DNA from: Pyrus communis
Lineage: Eukaryota > Streptophyta > Magnoliopsida > Rosales > Rosaceae
Length of the DNA: 64,000 nt
Reading direction: 5' to 3'
NCBI RefSeq assembly: GCF_963583255.1
Contig: NC_084805.1
Span: 2,248,560-2,312,559, forward strand
A program made the position numbers and the translations under genes. The notes beneath the pieces were generated by a model. The model was not told the DNA's origin, searched no databases, and saw only the letters and a list, made by a program, of their open reading frames with translations. This document shows, in pieces, positions 46,151 through 58,487 of the stretch (position 1 is its first letter; each line of letters opens with the position of its first letter).

Positions 46151-46789
46151 AACATTTAGGAATAGATACATGAATATTGTGTTAAAATTTAGAACGTATC
46201 TTACGTATCAAATAATGTATCTATGATTACTACAACAAAATAAATGAACGAAAGAAGATGGCTATTTTGTTTTTGAACAAAAGAAGAAGGTTATTTAAAC
46301 ACTTAATAGAGTGAGTCATGTATCTTCATGACCATGAAATTGGCAAACTTTTTAGGCTTAACATGACCCTTCATCAACATTATCGAGATCGCCTCAGACG
46401 TGTCATTCCGTGCTGGTGGCAAGATACAAGTTTCAGGACAATATCGATGTGGTTAGAAAAGGACTTTCTCTTTCAATATTTGACAGAAATTAGGACCCCT
46501 CATAATTTTGGTCGCTGAACTTGAAGATTCATTAATGTCGTCCTAAAGTTTACTACTGTGCATCAATCTTGTCGCTGTTGTTGCATTCTATCCAGATCCA
46601 TTTCATTGATGTGGAACGTTATGAACGTGGTTTACCAAATCGCATATCAGGTTGGAAGAACCTGATGCTTTCCATTAATCATTGCAAAGATATTTACACA
46701 GATTGTCAGGCTGATAATTCACACGTTTGTATTTAGCTGAAGTTATTCATGATATCAAAATTAGTTCTTGTCCTTATCAATAGAAGAGT
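46151..46789. other. Intergenic, no gene supported
   Basis: The short open frame at 46318-46518 has no recognisable motif. Probable retroelement debris lies nearby. Confidence 0.4.
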
Positions 46790-47530
46790 CCATAGTAAAG
46801 TTGGACTGAGATGGTGAGCTGATATCTGGTCTTGAGCTGCGGATGGTGCGGAGAAAGAGAAGACGTTTTGAGAGCAGTTATGCACTGATCAACTGAGGGA
46901 ATAAATCGAACATGAGGACTCCCCAAAGCGGCTCTTTCATGGGTTAGACACCATAGAAGTTGTGCTTAGGTTGTCGGAGTAAAGGAAAAAACGAACAGGT
47001 TCACACGACTCATAAAACAGATAGGAAATCCAAGTTGTTTTAGTGCAGGCATTAGCAAGTACTCTACATTCAGATTCCACGCTTGAATGAAACACTTTTG
47101 GCTGCTTTCGGGAGCACCAAGAGATTAGCTTATTGCGAAAATTGCGAAAATAAATAAGATAGCCTGTTGTTGAATGACGAGCGTAGAGGAAGTCGGCACA
47201 GTCCGGATCAAATAAAGGCACAAATGGTAGGAGTAGACAGTTGTGGACGAAGGAGGCCATGATCAGTTGTACCTTTGATGTAACCCAAAATGCGTTTGAC
47301 AGCCATGAGGTGAGACGTGCTAGGAGAGCTCATGGGTTGGGCACGTTTAAGCAGAGGTCCAAAGCATACTTAGTCTGAGAGATAAGCAAGCCATCAAGGC
47401 AGAGCGATTGTAAGCCTAAAATATAACTCAAGGATCCCTGCAGATCCTTGATACCAAAATCTTGGCTTAAAACATGAATGAAACCATCGAGATTCAAGAG
47501 CACTGGTGTGCGGCTGGGCCTCAGACAATG
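46790..47530 (-). pseudogene. Decayed copia reverse transcriptase/RNase H fragment
   Basis: On the minus strand the translation reads FIHVLSQDFGIKDLQGSLSY, then YILGLQSLCLDGLLISQTKY (end of the RT and connection), then the RNase H signature HSTTGYLIYFRNFRNKLISW with SWCSRKQPKVFHSSVESECR near 47060-47160. Stops and frame changes interrupt it. No LTRs were found, and it belongs to a different copia lineage from the element at 117-7030. Confidence 0.85.
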
Positions 47531-48141
47531 TCATAACCTTTCTGGAGGGGTCGGGCCGACAAACCAGTATTGGAGAACGAAAATGAAGCTTATTATTATT
47601 ATCTAAACTTTTTTTTTTTTTTTTTTCAAACCATAAATTTTGTTATTAGATATTAGATTAGTTACTGACGAAATTTGAACCCATGTCAACATGCAATGGC
47701 TTAACTCCTTTTCACCATTGTTGTAAAGGGTCACTTGTCTAAACTAGATATTAATTAAAACTTTTTGTCAACCAAAAGAGAATGAAAAGACATTTTTGTC
47801 ATTTATCATAACAAAAGAGTTAAAAACAGTAACATAATTTTACAAAACAATTTTCCTTCTTAAACCTCATCTACAAGTAATTTTATCATCTCTAATTAAA
47901 ACAAGGGGTAGATAAGGCTTATAAATATAAAAGAATAACGAATATGCATTTAAGGAACGTGTTCAGAGTATATAACTAACTAGAATATTAAAAGAAATAA
48001 TATAAAATTGAATGAAACAAAGGATGAATCCTACACCAAGAGGACTCAAAGATGTCGATGCGGAAGTGCTTGGACGCCGGGATTGTATGTCTCGATTCTA
48101 AGTCCTGAAGGGGGTGTAAAACAAACATAAGTGGACCAAGT

Positions 48142-48189
<48 letters not shown>

Positions 48190-48334
48190 AAACAGTTATC
48201 AACATACTAACTCCCAGGTTTTATGAAAACACATATATAATGATCTATGTTTTCCGAAATGTAGCATGTCGTGCAATGTCTCAAATCATAACTTGTATAT
48301 ATAATAATCACTAGTGAATGTCCGATAACCCCCG
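47531..48334. other. AT-rich intergenic stretch with TA microsatellite
   Basis: No gene. A perfect (TA)n run of about 44 bp lies at 48143-48187. Confidence 0.55.
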
Positions 48335-48466
48335 GGCCCCATGTCAGCTTCCCGTCTTTGAGCAGACAGTCAGAGGAAAATACACTCTAGGCCCCATGTT
48401 GGCTCCCCGTCCCTGTGCTAAATTGCCAGAGGAAATACACTTCAGGCCCTATGCCAACACCAAACC
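48335..48466 (+). repeat. 55-bp tandem repeat, about two and a half copies
   Basis: GGCCCCATGTCAGCTTCCCG, GGCCCCATGTTGGCTCCCCG and GGCCCTATGCCAACACC start successive units at 48335, 48390 and 48445, each with an AGAGGAAATACACT block. The surrounding DNA (48030-49260) looks like part of a degraded gypsy-type LTR. Confidence 0.75.
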
Positions 48467-48988
48467 GTCGCTCAGGACGGACCGTCTATCCCTACGTCCC
48501 ATAGCGGAAAGGACCACTAGGTAAGTACAAAACCAGTGAACATATACATATTGAAAAGCAACTTCATAGTATAAAGTCATCCATCATCTATACTATAAAG
48601 AGGTGTTCTAAACATGTTCTAAATATCATATCATCATCCATCATATATTCTATAAGAACACGGGTTATAGGAAAAATAGTAATAATTCAAACTAGCCTTA
48701 GTAAGCATGTTATCTCATAAAACGTTTCATAAAATATAGTCATCAAATCATGCTTTTCATGTATGCATTTCTACTATCAAAACATGGGGTCCACTCACAG
48801 TACTTTGCCGTCGAAAAGCCATGTCACCTAGCAAAGATGGAAACGCCACAATTAATTGTCCCTAAGCACATAAATGGTACATTTAGTCGAACTCTACTCA
48901 AATGATTGAATTTGGAAAAACAGACTTCATAAATGAGTCCAGGACGTCGAAATTAGCCTAGGAAGGCTCTCGAACGAAAACCTAAAAA

Positions 48989-49057
48989 GTCAACCCTAAA
49001 GTCAACGTTGACCGTTGACCGTTGACCGGTTAAAGTCAAAGTCAAAGTCAACGCTGA
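48989..49057. repeat. GTCAA/TTGAC cluster (W-box-like)
   Basis: About nine TTGAC cores on the two strands occur in 70 bp, including GTTGACCGTTGACCGTTGACC. The plant WRKY factor core site is TTGAC(C/T). The setting is probably an old LTR. Confidence 0.7.
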
Positions 49058-49543
49058 CTGTCGAAGGTGGTGGTTAATTGTGTTTAAGGGAATGGATGAA
49101 CTTATGCTGGCTAGTGGTGGATGAGTGAGTACGTAGCGACGACTGGTGATGGATGAGCGAGTCACGACGGCTAAAGGTGGTTGGTGGTCTAGGTTCGAGA
49201 TTGCCAACATCATAAAAAAAGAGGAGGAGATAGACTGAACTTTGTCCAAAAGTAACCTTGCACCACCATATATACCTCCTTGTTGTGAAGCTCTTTCCTT
49301 TTGCTTCTCTCTACCACTATTATCACCACCGCCCCCATCCCACATTGCTCCACCACCCCCATCCCTCATTGCTCCACCACCCCAACACCATGTGGCCACC
49401 ACAATCACCACCCCTACTACTTCTATTGCAGGCACTTAAGACAACACCTATACTATCACTATCCTGTCGACAATCACTAGGTGGCACTTGCACCAGCATC
49501 GTTGTCACCATCACCTCATATGACCACTTTGTCATGGTAATAG

Positions 49544-49977
49544 TGATGTAGGCACTACAATAAGTATGGTCCCTATATTAAATATGGATGTTGGTAGCTT
49601 CTCATATACCAAAGCCATGCTTTTATCTATTTTAATTAGTTTGCATTGTAACTACAATGTGTTATTAATTGTTTATCCTACCAATGTAAGGTAAGCTCCT
49701 ATTTAAAGAGCTCCATATGTAAGATTAAGAAGTCAGTTTGGTGAATTATAATCAATCTAAGAAGAGAGTGAATTTTCTCCTCCTTAAAATCAAGTGTGAG
49801 GCTTGGTCGTATTGAGCGATTACACGATTAGCGATGTGAGTGATTCCGTTGCCCCTGGTGGAATGATTCCCAGGTTTTATCCCCGTAGAGGCGTGAATGA
49901 TTCTGTCCCCTTTGGTTGAGTGATTCCTAGGTTATCATCCCTCGTCTCCCAAGACTCCCTTGACTTCTCTTGCATCA
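49544..49977 (+). repeat. Left LTR of the TRIM-like element
   Basis: It aligns with 50394-50818 throughout, for instance at GGCACTACAATAAGTATGGT and at TGTGTTATTAATTGT. It contains several AGTGATTCC-like internal repeats near its 3' end. Confidence 0.9.
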
Positions 49978-50393
49978 AGTGGCATCAGAGCAGGTTTTCC
50001 ACTATGATTGAAGATCATGGCTGTGATTTACAATCTGTTTGAAGAGCGCATTGTCGAAGAAATTAGTTTCGTCGATTGGAATTCCCAATTTACTATGAGT
50101 ATGTCAATCATGATGATGATCTCAAAGAAAACTTTTTCGATGAGTGTTCTCTACTAATTTATGGCGAGCAAGATGAAGATTACAAGGCTATGTTTAAGGT
50201 GGTTAATCACCAGTGTTGTTTGTAACTTGGAGTCGATGCCAATCCTACAAGATTGATGTTCATTTTTCAAAAGAAATTGTTGCTATCATGAAACGGTTAA
50301 GGGGTGCACAGAACTTGAGAAAATTTTGGAAATCAAAGACCAATGTAAACTTGAGGATGAGTTTTTTTCGGAGAAGAGGAGTATGATGTCGGC

Positions 50394-50818
50394 ACTACAA
50401 TAAGTATGGTCGTATATTAAATATAGATATTGGTGACTTCTCATCTATCAAAGCCATGCTTTTATTTATTTTAATCAGTTTGCATTGTAACTATAATGTG
50501 TTATTAATTGTCTATCGTACCAATGTAAGGTACCCTCCTATTTAAAGGGCTCCATATGTAAGATTAAGAAGTCAATTGAGTGAATTCTAGTTAATCCAAG
50601 AAGAGAGTTAGTTTTCTCCTTCGCAGACCAAGTGTTAGACTTGGTCATGTTGAGTGAATCCACAATTACCAATGTGAGTGATTATGTTGTCTCTGGTTGA
50701 GTGATTCCTACGTTCTATCCCCGTAGCGACGTCAAGCGAATCCATTGTCCCTGGTTAAGTGATTCCCAGGTTTCTATCTTCTGTCTCCTTGAGACTCCCT
50801 TGGTTCTCTACTACGTCA
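50394..50818 (+). repeat. Right LTR of the TRIM-like element
   Basis: It starts TGATGTCGGCACTAC and ends ACGTCA. Substitutions and short indels relative to the left copy show an old insertion. Confidence 0.9.
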
Positions 50819-50823
50819 AATAG

Positions 50824-53800
50824 TCACTATATTAAATAACGAAAATTTGAAAATAACAATGCCTATTAATAAATTAGTCATTAGTATGTCCATGACAATC
50901 CACAAATTTCTACTGAATTTTTTGATAAAATTCTCACAAACTCCACTATAATCCAAATAGAATTCAATTAAAATCCACATAAATCTATGAAAGTAAAATA
51001 AACTCCCTCAAAATTCAAATATTCATAATTATATAAAATAAAATAAAAATACCATCAAACTCTACATGATACACCGTCTATGATTATCTTAAAACTATTA
51101 GATCTGATTTCTGAAGCTAGGAAGATTTTGAGCAAACAGTACAAAAAAAAAAAAAAAAAAAAAATTTGCCCAATTAAAACCACACTAGTTTTCTTTGGGG
51201 ATGGACCAAGGGCCATCTGTGTGACGGGTGCAACAAGAGCAGGCAGGTCACACTCTACTTTTTCCAGTTCGTCTTTTTCCTCTTGACCGACCTATGAACT
51301 AGTCAGTAACAAGTTTGTCTAACATGATATGGGGATGGATGTAGAAAAAAAAAATATAAGAAATAGTGGATGGTGGTCGTGAAAGGTTACTTTGAAACAA
51401 TGTAAAATGTTTAGGTTGTGATATAATCGTAATTGCATACATTTTCATGCCCTTTAGTTTAGATTCTTATTATGTTTTTGAGTGAATTTAGTTCATTTCA
51501 TTTAGTTTTATATTTTTCTTAGATTTGAAGAGTGAAGATGAAGAAAGAAGAAAAAGGAGCACTTTTGCGATTGAAATGAGTTTGGCGTGCTGGAAGCAGA
51601 GGCTATTTGTGCGGATCAACCAACTTTACGGATTAAACTGTAATTCCTCAGAATGAACCAGCTGTTGAGCCTTATACCATTGGAAAGATATGGAAGTTAG
51701 CTTTCAGAGGAGTTTTATGGTTCGTGATTCCGAGTTTCTTAAAAGACGTTATAGTGGTTCTTGTACCGGACTTCTGCTAGCAAGGTTTACGCGAGATTTG
51801 CAAAGAGATTTCAGATTTACAAAGTTTAATAAAAAGAAACATGCATAGCAAAAGGGAAGCTTTTAGAAGAGTTCAAGACTATTCTAACGGTGCATGGTTA
51901 ATATATTTAATAGTTTGGTGTGCCACATCATCAATATATTAATCCAAGTCAGAAGAGAAATTCAAGAGTCCTGTTCAAGTAAGGATTTCAACATTTGTTT
52001 AGGAATAAAAGAGGAGAGATGGAGGGACATTTGGTGGACAGAGTTTTTGGGAACATGCTTTTGGGATTCGAAGGAATATAAGGAGCAGATCGTAGCAAGA
52101 AGTAAAAAGGAAAGCAGCAGCTGCCGATCATCTGTGAGATCCATCATCGTCGTGTGGAAGTGTATTTCATGTTTTTCAGAATTTTAATTATGTTTTCGCA
52201 TTTTAGGAGTAATTAAACTTTTTTTTTAGTGTTAGGATGATACCCTAGCATGGATGTTTATGGTTTTTAATGTTATTCATTGGATTTCTAGTTTCTTTGA
52301 AATGAATGCTTAATCATTGATTGAATTGTTACTTTTTGTTTGAGTTCTTTGACTGATCACCTTAGGACTTTGCATCTAGTGAGATAGGAAGATGAATTTG
52401 AGGCTGAACTAGCAATATAATTCAATTAGCTTCTTGTGGTTAGGTGTGGTAAATTACATTATTGCTTGACAAAGAATAATGGTTTGCTTGGTTCTCTTGT
52501 TTTCTAGAGCGTAAAGAGTCCTATTTTCAAATTTATACCTTAACTAGGGTAGATTACATGTTAGGATATACAACCTCTGCCTGAACTAGGAGAGAATCAT
52601 TCACTTAAGGAAAACTATGGTCTAATGTGCCTGACAAGGACTTAGATACGGGAATTATCATCTAAGGAATCGAAAGATCTGTTGAATGCATTGAAACCTA
52701 AACTAGATTGCTTGTGGTTGATTCCTAATCCCTAGACTTTTCATCACTTGCTTTAAAACACAACGTTTTCTTCTCTTTAATTTCAGTTTTTACTTAAGGT
52801 TCTGCTTTTATTCGTTTATAAAATCATCACAACAAACTTTTTACTTCTTGAATTAAAATTATTGATTAAGATCGAGTCTCGTCCGTTGTTTGAGTTTATA
52901 TTTTTGGGTTTGTGTGTCGTTAATATAATTAGATTTGGTTTAGTTTATCAAATTGGAGATTGAATTTGAATATTAGTGGGAACGATAGTTGGACTTGCTA
53001 AACGCTATATTACGATTATCTTGTGCACTTGCAAGTTTACACCAGGTTGCTCTGGTTATCTAGTGGGGGTAATATGTAAAGAGATAGAGATAAGAAAGTA
53101 AACAAAATGTATACATGGTCCACCCTACATTGGGCTACGTCCACTAGAGCAGAGGAGTTCCCATTAATAATGTAGAGATATTATACAAAGGTTTAACTAT
53201 AATCATCATCATTGAGTTCTAATAATGAATTAAGTACAATAATGACATTAGTCCTTAATTGTGGGAGAAATGATCTTCTTTTATAGATGAGGAGAGTCCC
53301 TTGCTTCTGTCTGCGATTGATGTGGACTCTAAGAGCTTTATTCATGTTGTGATTGGTCTCTTGATTGGAGAACTTATGTGCTTCGACATGATTGCTTCAT
53401 CATGAACCCTTTAGTAGGTCTTCAAAAGTATAAAGTTGACAATTACTCGGTAGTTTCAGAGTTGGTGAAGTATGGTACAAACAAATTCCTTCAAACAAGC
53501 TAAAGTAAAACCTACCTATATTTGAATTATAATTGTAATTTTTTATTAAATTTTAGAATATTTATTATACTCGACATTCACGCATTTTGAGAACAACTGG
53601 GAATCATAAATTTGTCACACTGACTTTAGGTGACGTTGTATAGATGATGCGTGGCATGACGCTACTTTACCCGAGTGCTAGGCTTGACAACATTTATGTC
53701 TCTTCATATACCTATTTTTTTGTCGATAAGCAACGCATGGCTAGAAGTTGACGTTTGGATAAAATTGTCTTTGGAGTTCCATGGCTCAAAGTTGTCAAGT

Positions 53801-54404
53801 TTGCCAACTGCTTGAGTGGTTAGAAAGTACTTTAAGTTATGCTCTTGTGTCTTCTTATCAGTAGACATTCCAGGGCTATGAGCTGTCGTTGATAGTGGCC
53901 GTTTTTCGTTCTCGTGGCGATGTTCTATCATTTGGATTCCTGGGCTGACTTGTAGATACAATGTCTTTAATCTTCTCATCCTTTAATAGGTTCCTCTCTA
54001 GGCCCATTTATTGAGTTAAAAGGCTAAACCTAATACACCTCGACCAAAATCAAGGCATGCTGGTAGAAGAATTTTGGAAGGTTTTGGACGTTGGGACACT
54101 CGAATTCGTCGAGTTGCAGGGGTGGCCGGACTATTGAGATTTTTCCAGCTAAATTCAGTTGGTTTTAGGACCTAAAAGTGGTAAGGATATGTTCTTTTTG
54201 TCCTGAGCTTCATATTGGTACCAATTTTATGAATTTTGGTTGAGAATTGAGTAAGTTATTGAAGTTTGAAGTTTTTCCAAAAACCGGCGAGTGCAGCGGC
54301 GGTTCTGATAGATTATCACTAATGTAGGACCACCTCTGGTATTGTATAATTAATACTTGTCTTGCTGGACTACACTTTGGCTACCTATGCTCTGATACCA
54401 AACT
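50824..54404. other. Intergenic, no gene supported; probable retroelement debris
   Basis: The region 51420-53080 reads like non-coding retrotransposon sequence, ending in GTGCACTTGCAAGTTTACACC. CTCTGATACCA at 54390-54400 is the reverse complement of a plant LTR-retroelement primer binding site, so the left side (54000-54390) is probably the leader of a minus-strand element. Open frames are unrecognised. A run of about 21 A lies at 51144-51164. Confidence 0.45.
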
Positions 54405-54468
54405 GACACACCCCGACCAAAATCAAGGTGTGACGGCCAGCACGCCTTGATTTTGGTTGGGGTGTGTC
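54405..54468. repeat. 28-bp inverted repeat with 8-base loop
   Basis: GACACACCCCGACCAAAATC at 54405 pairs with the arm ending GGTTGGGGTGTGTC at 54468; 26 of 28 positions pair, with the loop ACGGCCAG. It lies 4 bp from the PBS-like CTCTGATACCA, and a related word CACCTCGACCAAAATCAAGG occurs at 54036. Confidence 0.85.
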
Positions 54469-54469
54469 A

Positions 54470-54524
54470 AAACGCACCATCTCTCATTAGCGTAGATAAT
54501 ATATTTTGTTTAAAAAAAAAAAGA
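54470..54524 (+). mobile_element. 3' end fragment of an Au-like SINE
   Basis: CTCATTAGCGTAGATAATAT with TTTGTTT and a run of A matches the tail of the SINE at 44359-44521 (GTTAGTGTAGAT). The body is missing. Confidence 0.55.
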
Positions 54525-54730
54525 CTCTACGTTCTTGAAAAATAAAATAGAAAACTTCATTTTAATCATTGGCAAAGATGACTTTTAGATTAAAACCACA
54601 AGTAATATCAAAATCTAATTTTAGTCCATTGATACATTAATAACCTCATTTATTAATTATATTTTGATTTATTAATTATTTCTCTTTTTCTTCCAAATTC
54701 TTAATGTATTGATTTTGGGAATTGTTATTA

Positions 54731-54823
54731 GCACTCTAAAAATCTCATTCTACACTCCAAACTTTTTATATTAGGAAAGAAAAATACACTTGTGAGAAGT
54801 GTAGAATGAGATTTTTGGTTTCA
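54731..54823. mobile_element. Small hairpin MITE
   Basis: AAAAATCTCATTCTACACT at 54738-54756 is perfectly inverted at 54798-54816, with a loop of about 40 bp. A related, degraded sequence occurs near 44140-44205. Confidence 0.7.
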
Positions 54824-54979
54824 TTATAGTTTTCATTTTCATTTCATTTATTGTAATATATTTTTTTGTAAACATTTAGATAAATAAATTTTTGTTATAC
54901 AATATATTTCAATGTACGTTGCCTTCTTCATTTAGATACATTAAATTCATTATAATACATTTCGGTACATACATTTATG

Positions 54980-56472
54980 TACACTGTTAAACCTTGAAAA
55001 TTTAAATATATGAATATGTGGAGAAAAATAAAAAATAAATCGATTTATGGGTATGAAAAATTGAATTGAGAAATTTTAAAGTTTTGTTTCGGGAAATTAT
55101 TATAAATTATGTTGTGAAATTTATCGTTAAGTAGAAAAGACGAAAATGCTCCTAGCTAGCTTAATGTAATTATACGAGGACGTATTTTATCCTTATATAT
55201 TTTATCATATTTGGATAGAGGATGATCCTACGAGCGCGTAGGCGAAAATAGTTCTTGAAACGAAGTTATAATGAAGAAATTATTAACGATAGAGGTTAAG
55301 GGCAAAATAGTCATTTTGACATTAAGTTGGAAGGCTCCAGAAAATCTGGAGCAAAAGGAGTGCCATGTGTGTGGTTGTGATGGAAAGGGAATGAGAGAAA
55401 AGGGAGAGACTCGGACCAATCCGGGGAGGGGGAAAGGAGGAAAATGAGAGAAGAGATGAGGAGGGAACCCCGGGTCCCCCTCGACCCGTTCCTCTTTTGG
55501 TGACCCGACCCGATGGAAATGTTGATTTTCGAGGCTTCCTCTACCCAAATTCCGGCGAACTAAGCTGTGACACCTCCTAAGAAATACTCCACAACCCTCC
55601 CTCTACCTATTACAACCCAAAAATCGAGTGAAATTAGCTTTGAAAATAAGAAATCCTTCACGGTGGGTGCGACGGGTTTGTGGTGGTGATACACCAAATT
55701 TGAAGGTAACTCCGACCACCACCACTATCAATGCACTCCTAGTGAACCCAGGTACATGTCCCAAGCCTTGGTTAGGGCGGCAGAACACAGGTGGCGACGG
55801 ATTGAACCACCAAAATTCTAGGTTTTCCGATGGGTTTGAGTGAAATGGGGGCTTTTACTGGCCGAATTAGACTTTGACACAGGTAAAAAAGTTGTTCCTC
55901 TTAACTTGCTCTACATTTTTGTAAAATTTGAGAGCTTTTAGAAATAATGAAATTTTCCGGCGAGCCGAGGCGGCTGACCGCCACCTGCGGCGACGCTTGG
56001 CCAATGAGCCAATGCCATCTTTTTAGTCTAATTTTGATATTCTGAAACCAAATTTGATAAGCACTTGGTGTGATTCACTTGTTTGAAGCTAGTTGGTGAT
56101 TGTTAGTCACTTGTATGAATTTCAGAATTTGATTGAATTTGAACTGGTGAACTACGAATGGCTTGATCCCTATTTAGGGTACGTAGTCCGTCTAACGAGA
56201 AGTGAGATGCAGCCATAAAATAAATGAGGTTAATTAATTTAAAATAAATCTTTAGTTAGAATTTTGCTCTAAGAGAAGGAATTAGTAATAAATCGAAAAT
56301 ATAATAGTATGTGCTGAAAAGTGAATCATGGTTATAGATTTTGTGTGGAATTAAGAAATTTAATTAAGGAATCATGGAGGTTGGTAGTAAAATAAATAAG
56401 AGTATTAAATTGGGCCTATCATTGGAATTATTTCCCGAAATTAAATATTTCGGGATGGGGCGTCACATACAC
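54980..56472. mobile_element. Solo LTR, 1483 bp, with 5-bp target duplication
   Basis: The LTR spans 54985-56467. It starts TGTTAAACC and ends GGGGCGTCACA. TACAC lies on both sides (54980-54984 and 56468-56472). No internal domain is present, as expected after recombination between two LTRs. It split an older tandem array. Its interior word GGATGATCCTACGAGCGCGT resembles GAGCTTGATTCCGCGAAAGC near 38955. Gypsy origin is inferred from length and style only. Confidence 0.8.
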
Positions 56473-56680
56473 ACATTTCGGTACAAATATTAGGTACATT
56501 AATTCAATATAATACATTTTAGTGCATATATTTCGGTACACACATTTAGATACATTAATTTAATATAATAAATTTCGGTGCATATATTTCATTACATACA
56601 TTTCGATACTAACATTTAAATACATTAGTTCAATATAATACATTTCGGTACTAACATTTAGGTACATTAATTGAGTCTTT
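56473..56680. repeat. Degenerate tandem array of TACATTTCGGTAC units
   Basis: About five units of 40-50 bp carry ATACATTTCGGTAC, CATTTAGGTACATTA and TTCAATATAA. Related units lie left of the solo LTR at 54893-54984, so the two flanks were one array before the insertion. Confidence 0.75.
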
Positions 56681-58339
56681 CAAGTTTGAAGAATGTTAAA
56701 TAAAATTAGCATATGGGTACACACAAAGTGTGAGAAAATGTTTTATTTTTGTTTTTGAAATAGAAGAAGAAAAGAAGAGAGGAAGAGATTGATACAAAAT
56801 GTGGGAGTGGGAAGGTTTATTTATTTATATATTTTTAATTAGAGATATGTTAGGACTACATGTAGGTGATGTTTTGAAAAAAAAGGTAAAATTTGGTTGT
56901 GTGAAATTACATTTCTACCCCATATTTCTTATTCATGTTATGTTTTAATTAGAGGGTTAAACTGGTAATTTCATAGGATTTTGGTTAACAATGAGTGTTT
57001 TATTAATTAGTAGAGATTAATAAATTAAACAACTCTTTTTTGGTCAAAAATAAATTAAAATTTGTATGTTAATAAACTAAAATATTTAATGGGAGACATT
57101 AAATAAAATGTACATTAATTATTTTGAATTAAGGACACATCAAGAGATTATAATCAATATGTAATCTAACACCATGTTTATTTTAAATTTCAATCTTCTT
57201 GAAGGATTAAAGTTAAAAAACCCCTATATATATATAAATAAATAAATAATTTTTTTTTAAAAAATGACCCTACATTAAAAATGGTAAAAACGACTCCTCA
57301 AACACGGCATCACAAAAAGCAAGCAAAATTGCGCCAATTGGATCATGATGTGCTACAATTCAGTTTACTAGTGGATTGAGTATAGATCGAGCCAACACGT
57401 TGACAATTAAAATGCCTAACATCACCAATGCCTAGTGTTTTAAATTCACGATAGCTACTTTGAATGGTTCGCATCGTTTTCCTTAATTTTAATTCCAATA
57501 TCTTTACAAGTTTTCACACATATTCATAACTTCTTGTTGCCCTTTATGCAAGTTCAACTTAGGTGACGCATATGATTTATAAAAATTAAAGAAAATAAAA
57601 AAACTTAGTGCAAGTCTATTTAGCATTTTTCAAATGAAAAATTTACGGTTAATTATATCTTAAGTTTAAAACATTACAATATTATACACAAGCTTACTAT
57701 TAATTATATTTTGTACTCTCAAATTTTTTTTTTTCCATGGTATTTGAGGTGTGAGAGGGAGTGGTGGTGGTGGAGAATTTCATTAATTCATGTGAAATCC
57801 AATTTTCTTGTAAGAAAAATGAAACTTTTTGTTTCCCTTTACTTTCCCAACTACCGAATATAAACCAGAGACAATCTTTTTGTACAAACAAATCACTGTT
57901 TATGATAATATTAGCATCCTGATGATGAACTGTTAATTTTTTTATTTATAAATGACTAAATGATCTCTAAATTGAACGAAAATTGGATGATCATTAAACA
58001 ATTACCAAAAAGAATGAACGATTTTAATCATTACATGAAGTCGATGGAATGATGTCATGTAAGGGATGGCTTTTAGAGATTATATTCTTACACTTTTAAC
58101 TATTTTAATTTATTATAATATTCTTAATTATAGATTTATTAGCAAACGTTATTTTTTTATAATGAAATAAATTAAACTACAGATATAATAAAGAAGTAAA
58201 AATAGTCTAGCTCAAAAGGGCCAAAATGAGTACTCTGTCTGCACATACCCATTACGAAAGAAACCCTAATAGCAGTAGTACAGCTGAAAAAAAAAAAAAT
58301 AGGAATGCTAAGGTGATTTTTGAAAAAGTGAAATTTTGA
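56681..58339. other. AT-rich intergenic stretch, no gene supported
   Basis: Short AT microsatellites (57225-57250) and unrecognised short open frames only. Confidence 0.45.
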
Positions 58340-58487
58340 GGGTGGTGCTATCCACACATCAACTTTTACCCCTCATACATCTCTTTCAATTTCCGGTCGT
58401 CAGATCGAAAGAACTGAAGAAGATCAATGGACAAAAATTAACAAGAGTGTGTTGGAAGTAAAAGGGAATGTGTGAATAGCACTCCCC
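58340..58487. mobile_element. Short MITE, GTGCTATCCACACA family
   Basis: The left end GGGTGGTGCTATCCACACA and the right end, on the minus strand GGGGAGTGCTATTCACACA, are terminal inverted repeats over about 19 bp. The interior shares the CGATC-GACG type block with the copy at 22428. Confidence 0.78.

Larger units (their letters stand above)
49539..50823. mobile_element. TRIM-like miniature LTR retrotransposon with 5-bp duplication
   Basis: Two direct LTRs, 49544-49977 and 50394-50818, both begin TGATGT and end CA. AATAG flanks the element on both sides (49539-49543 and 50819-50823). The PBS-like TGGCATCAGAGCAGG follows the left LTR at 49980, matching the initiator-Met tRNA type with one change. 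A purine tract GGAGAAGAGGAG precedes the right LTR. The internal part is only 416 bp and encodes no complete domain. The plus-strand orientation is set by the PBS. Confidence 0.9.

Noticed and set aside
49242..49551. Pro/His/Ser-rich open frames on both strands
   Set aside because: They come from CCACCA and CATCAC repeats next to the TRIM element.
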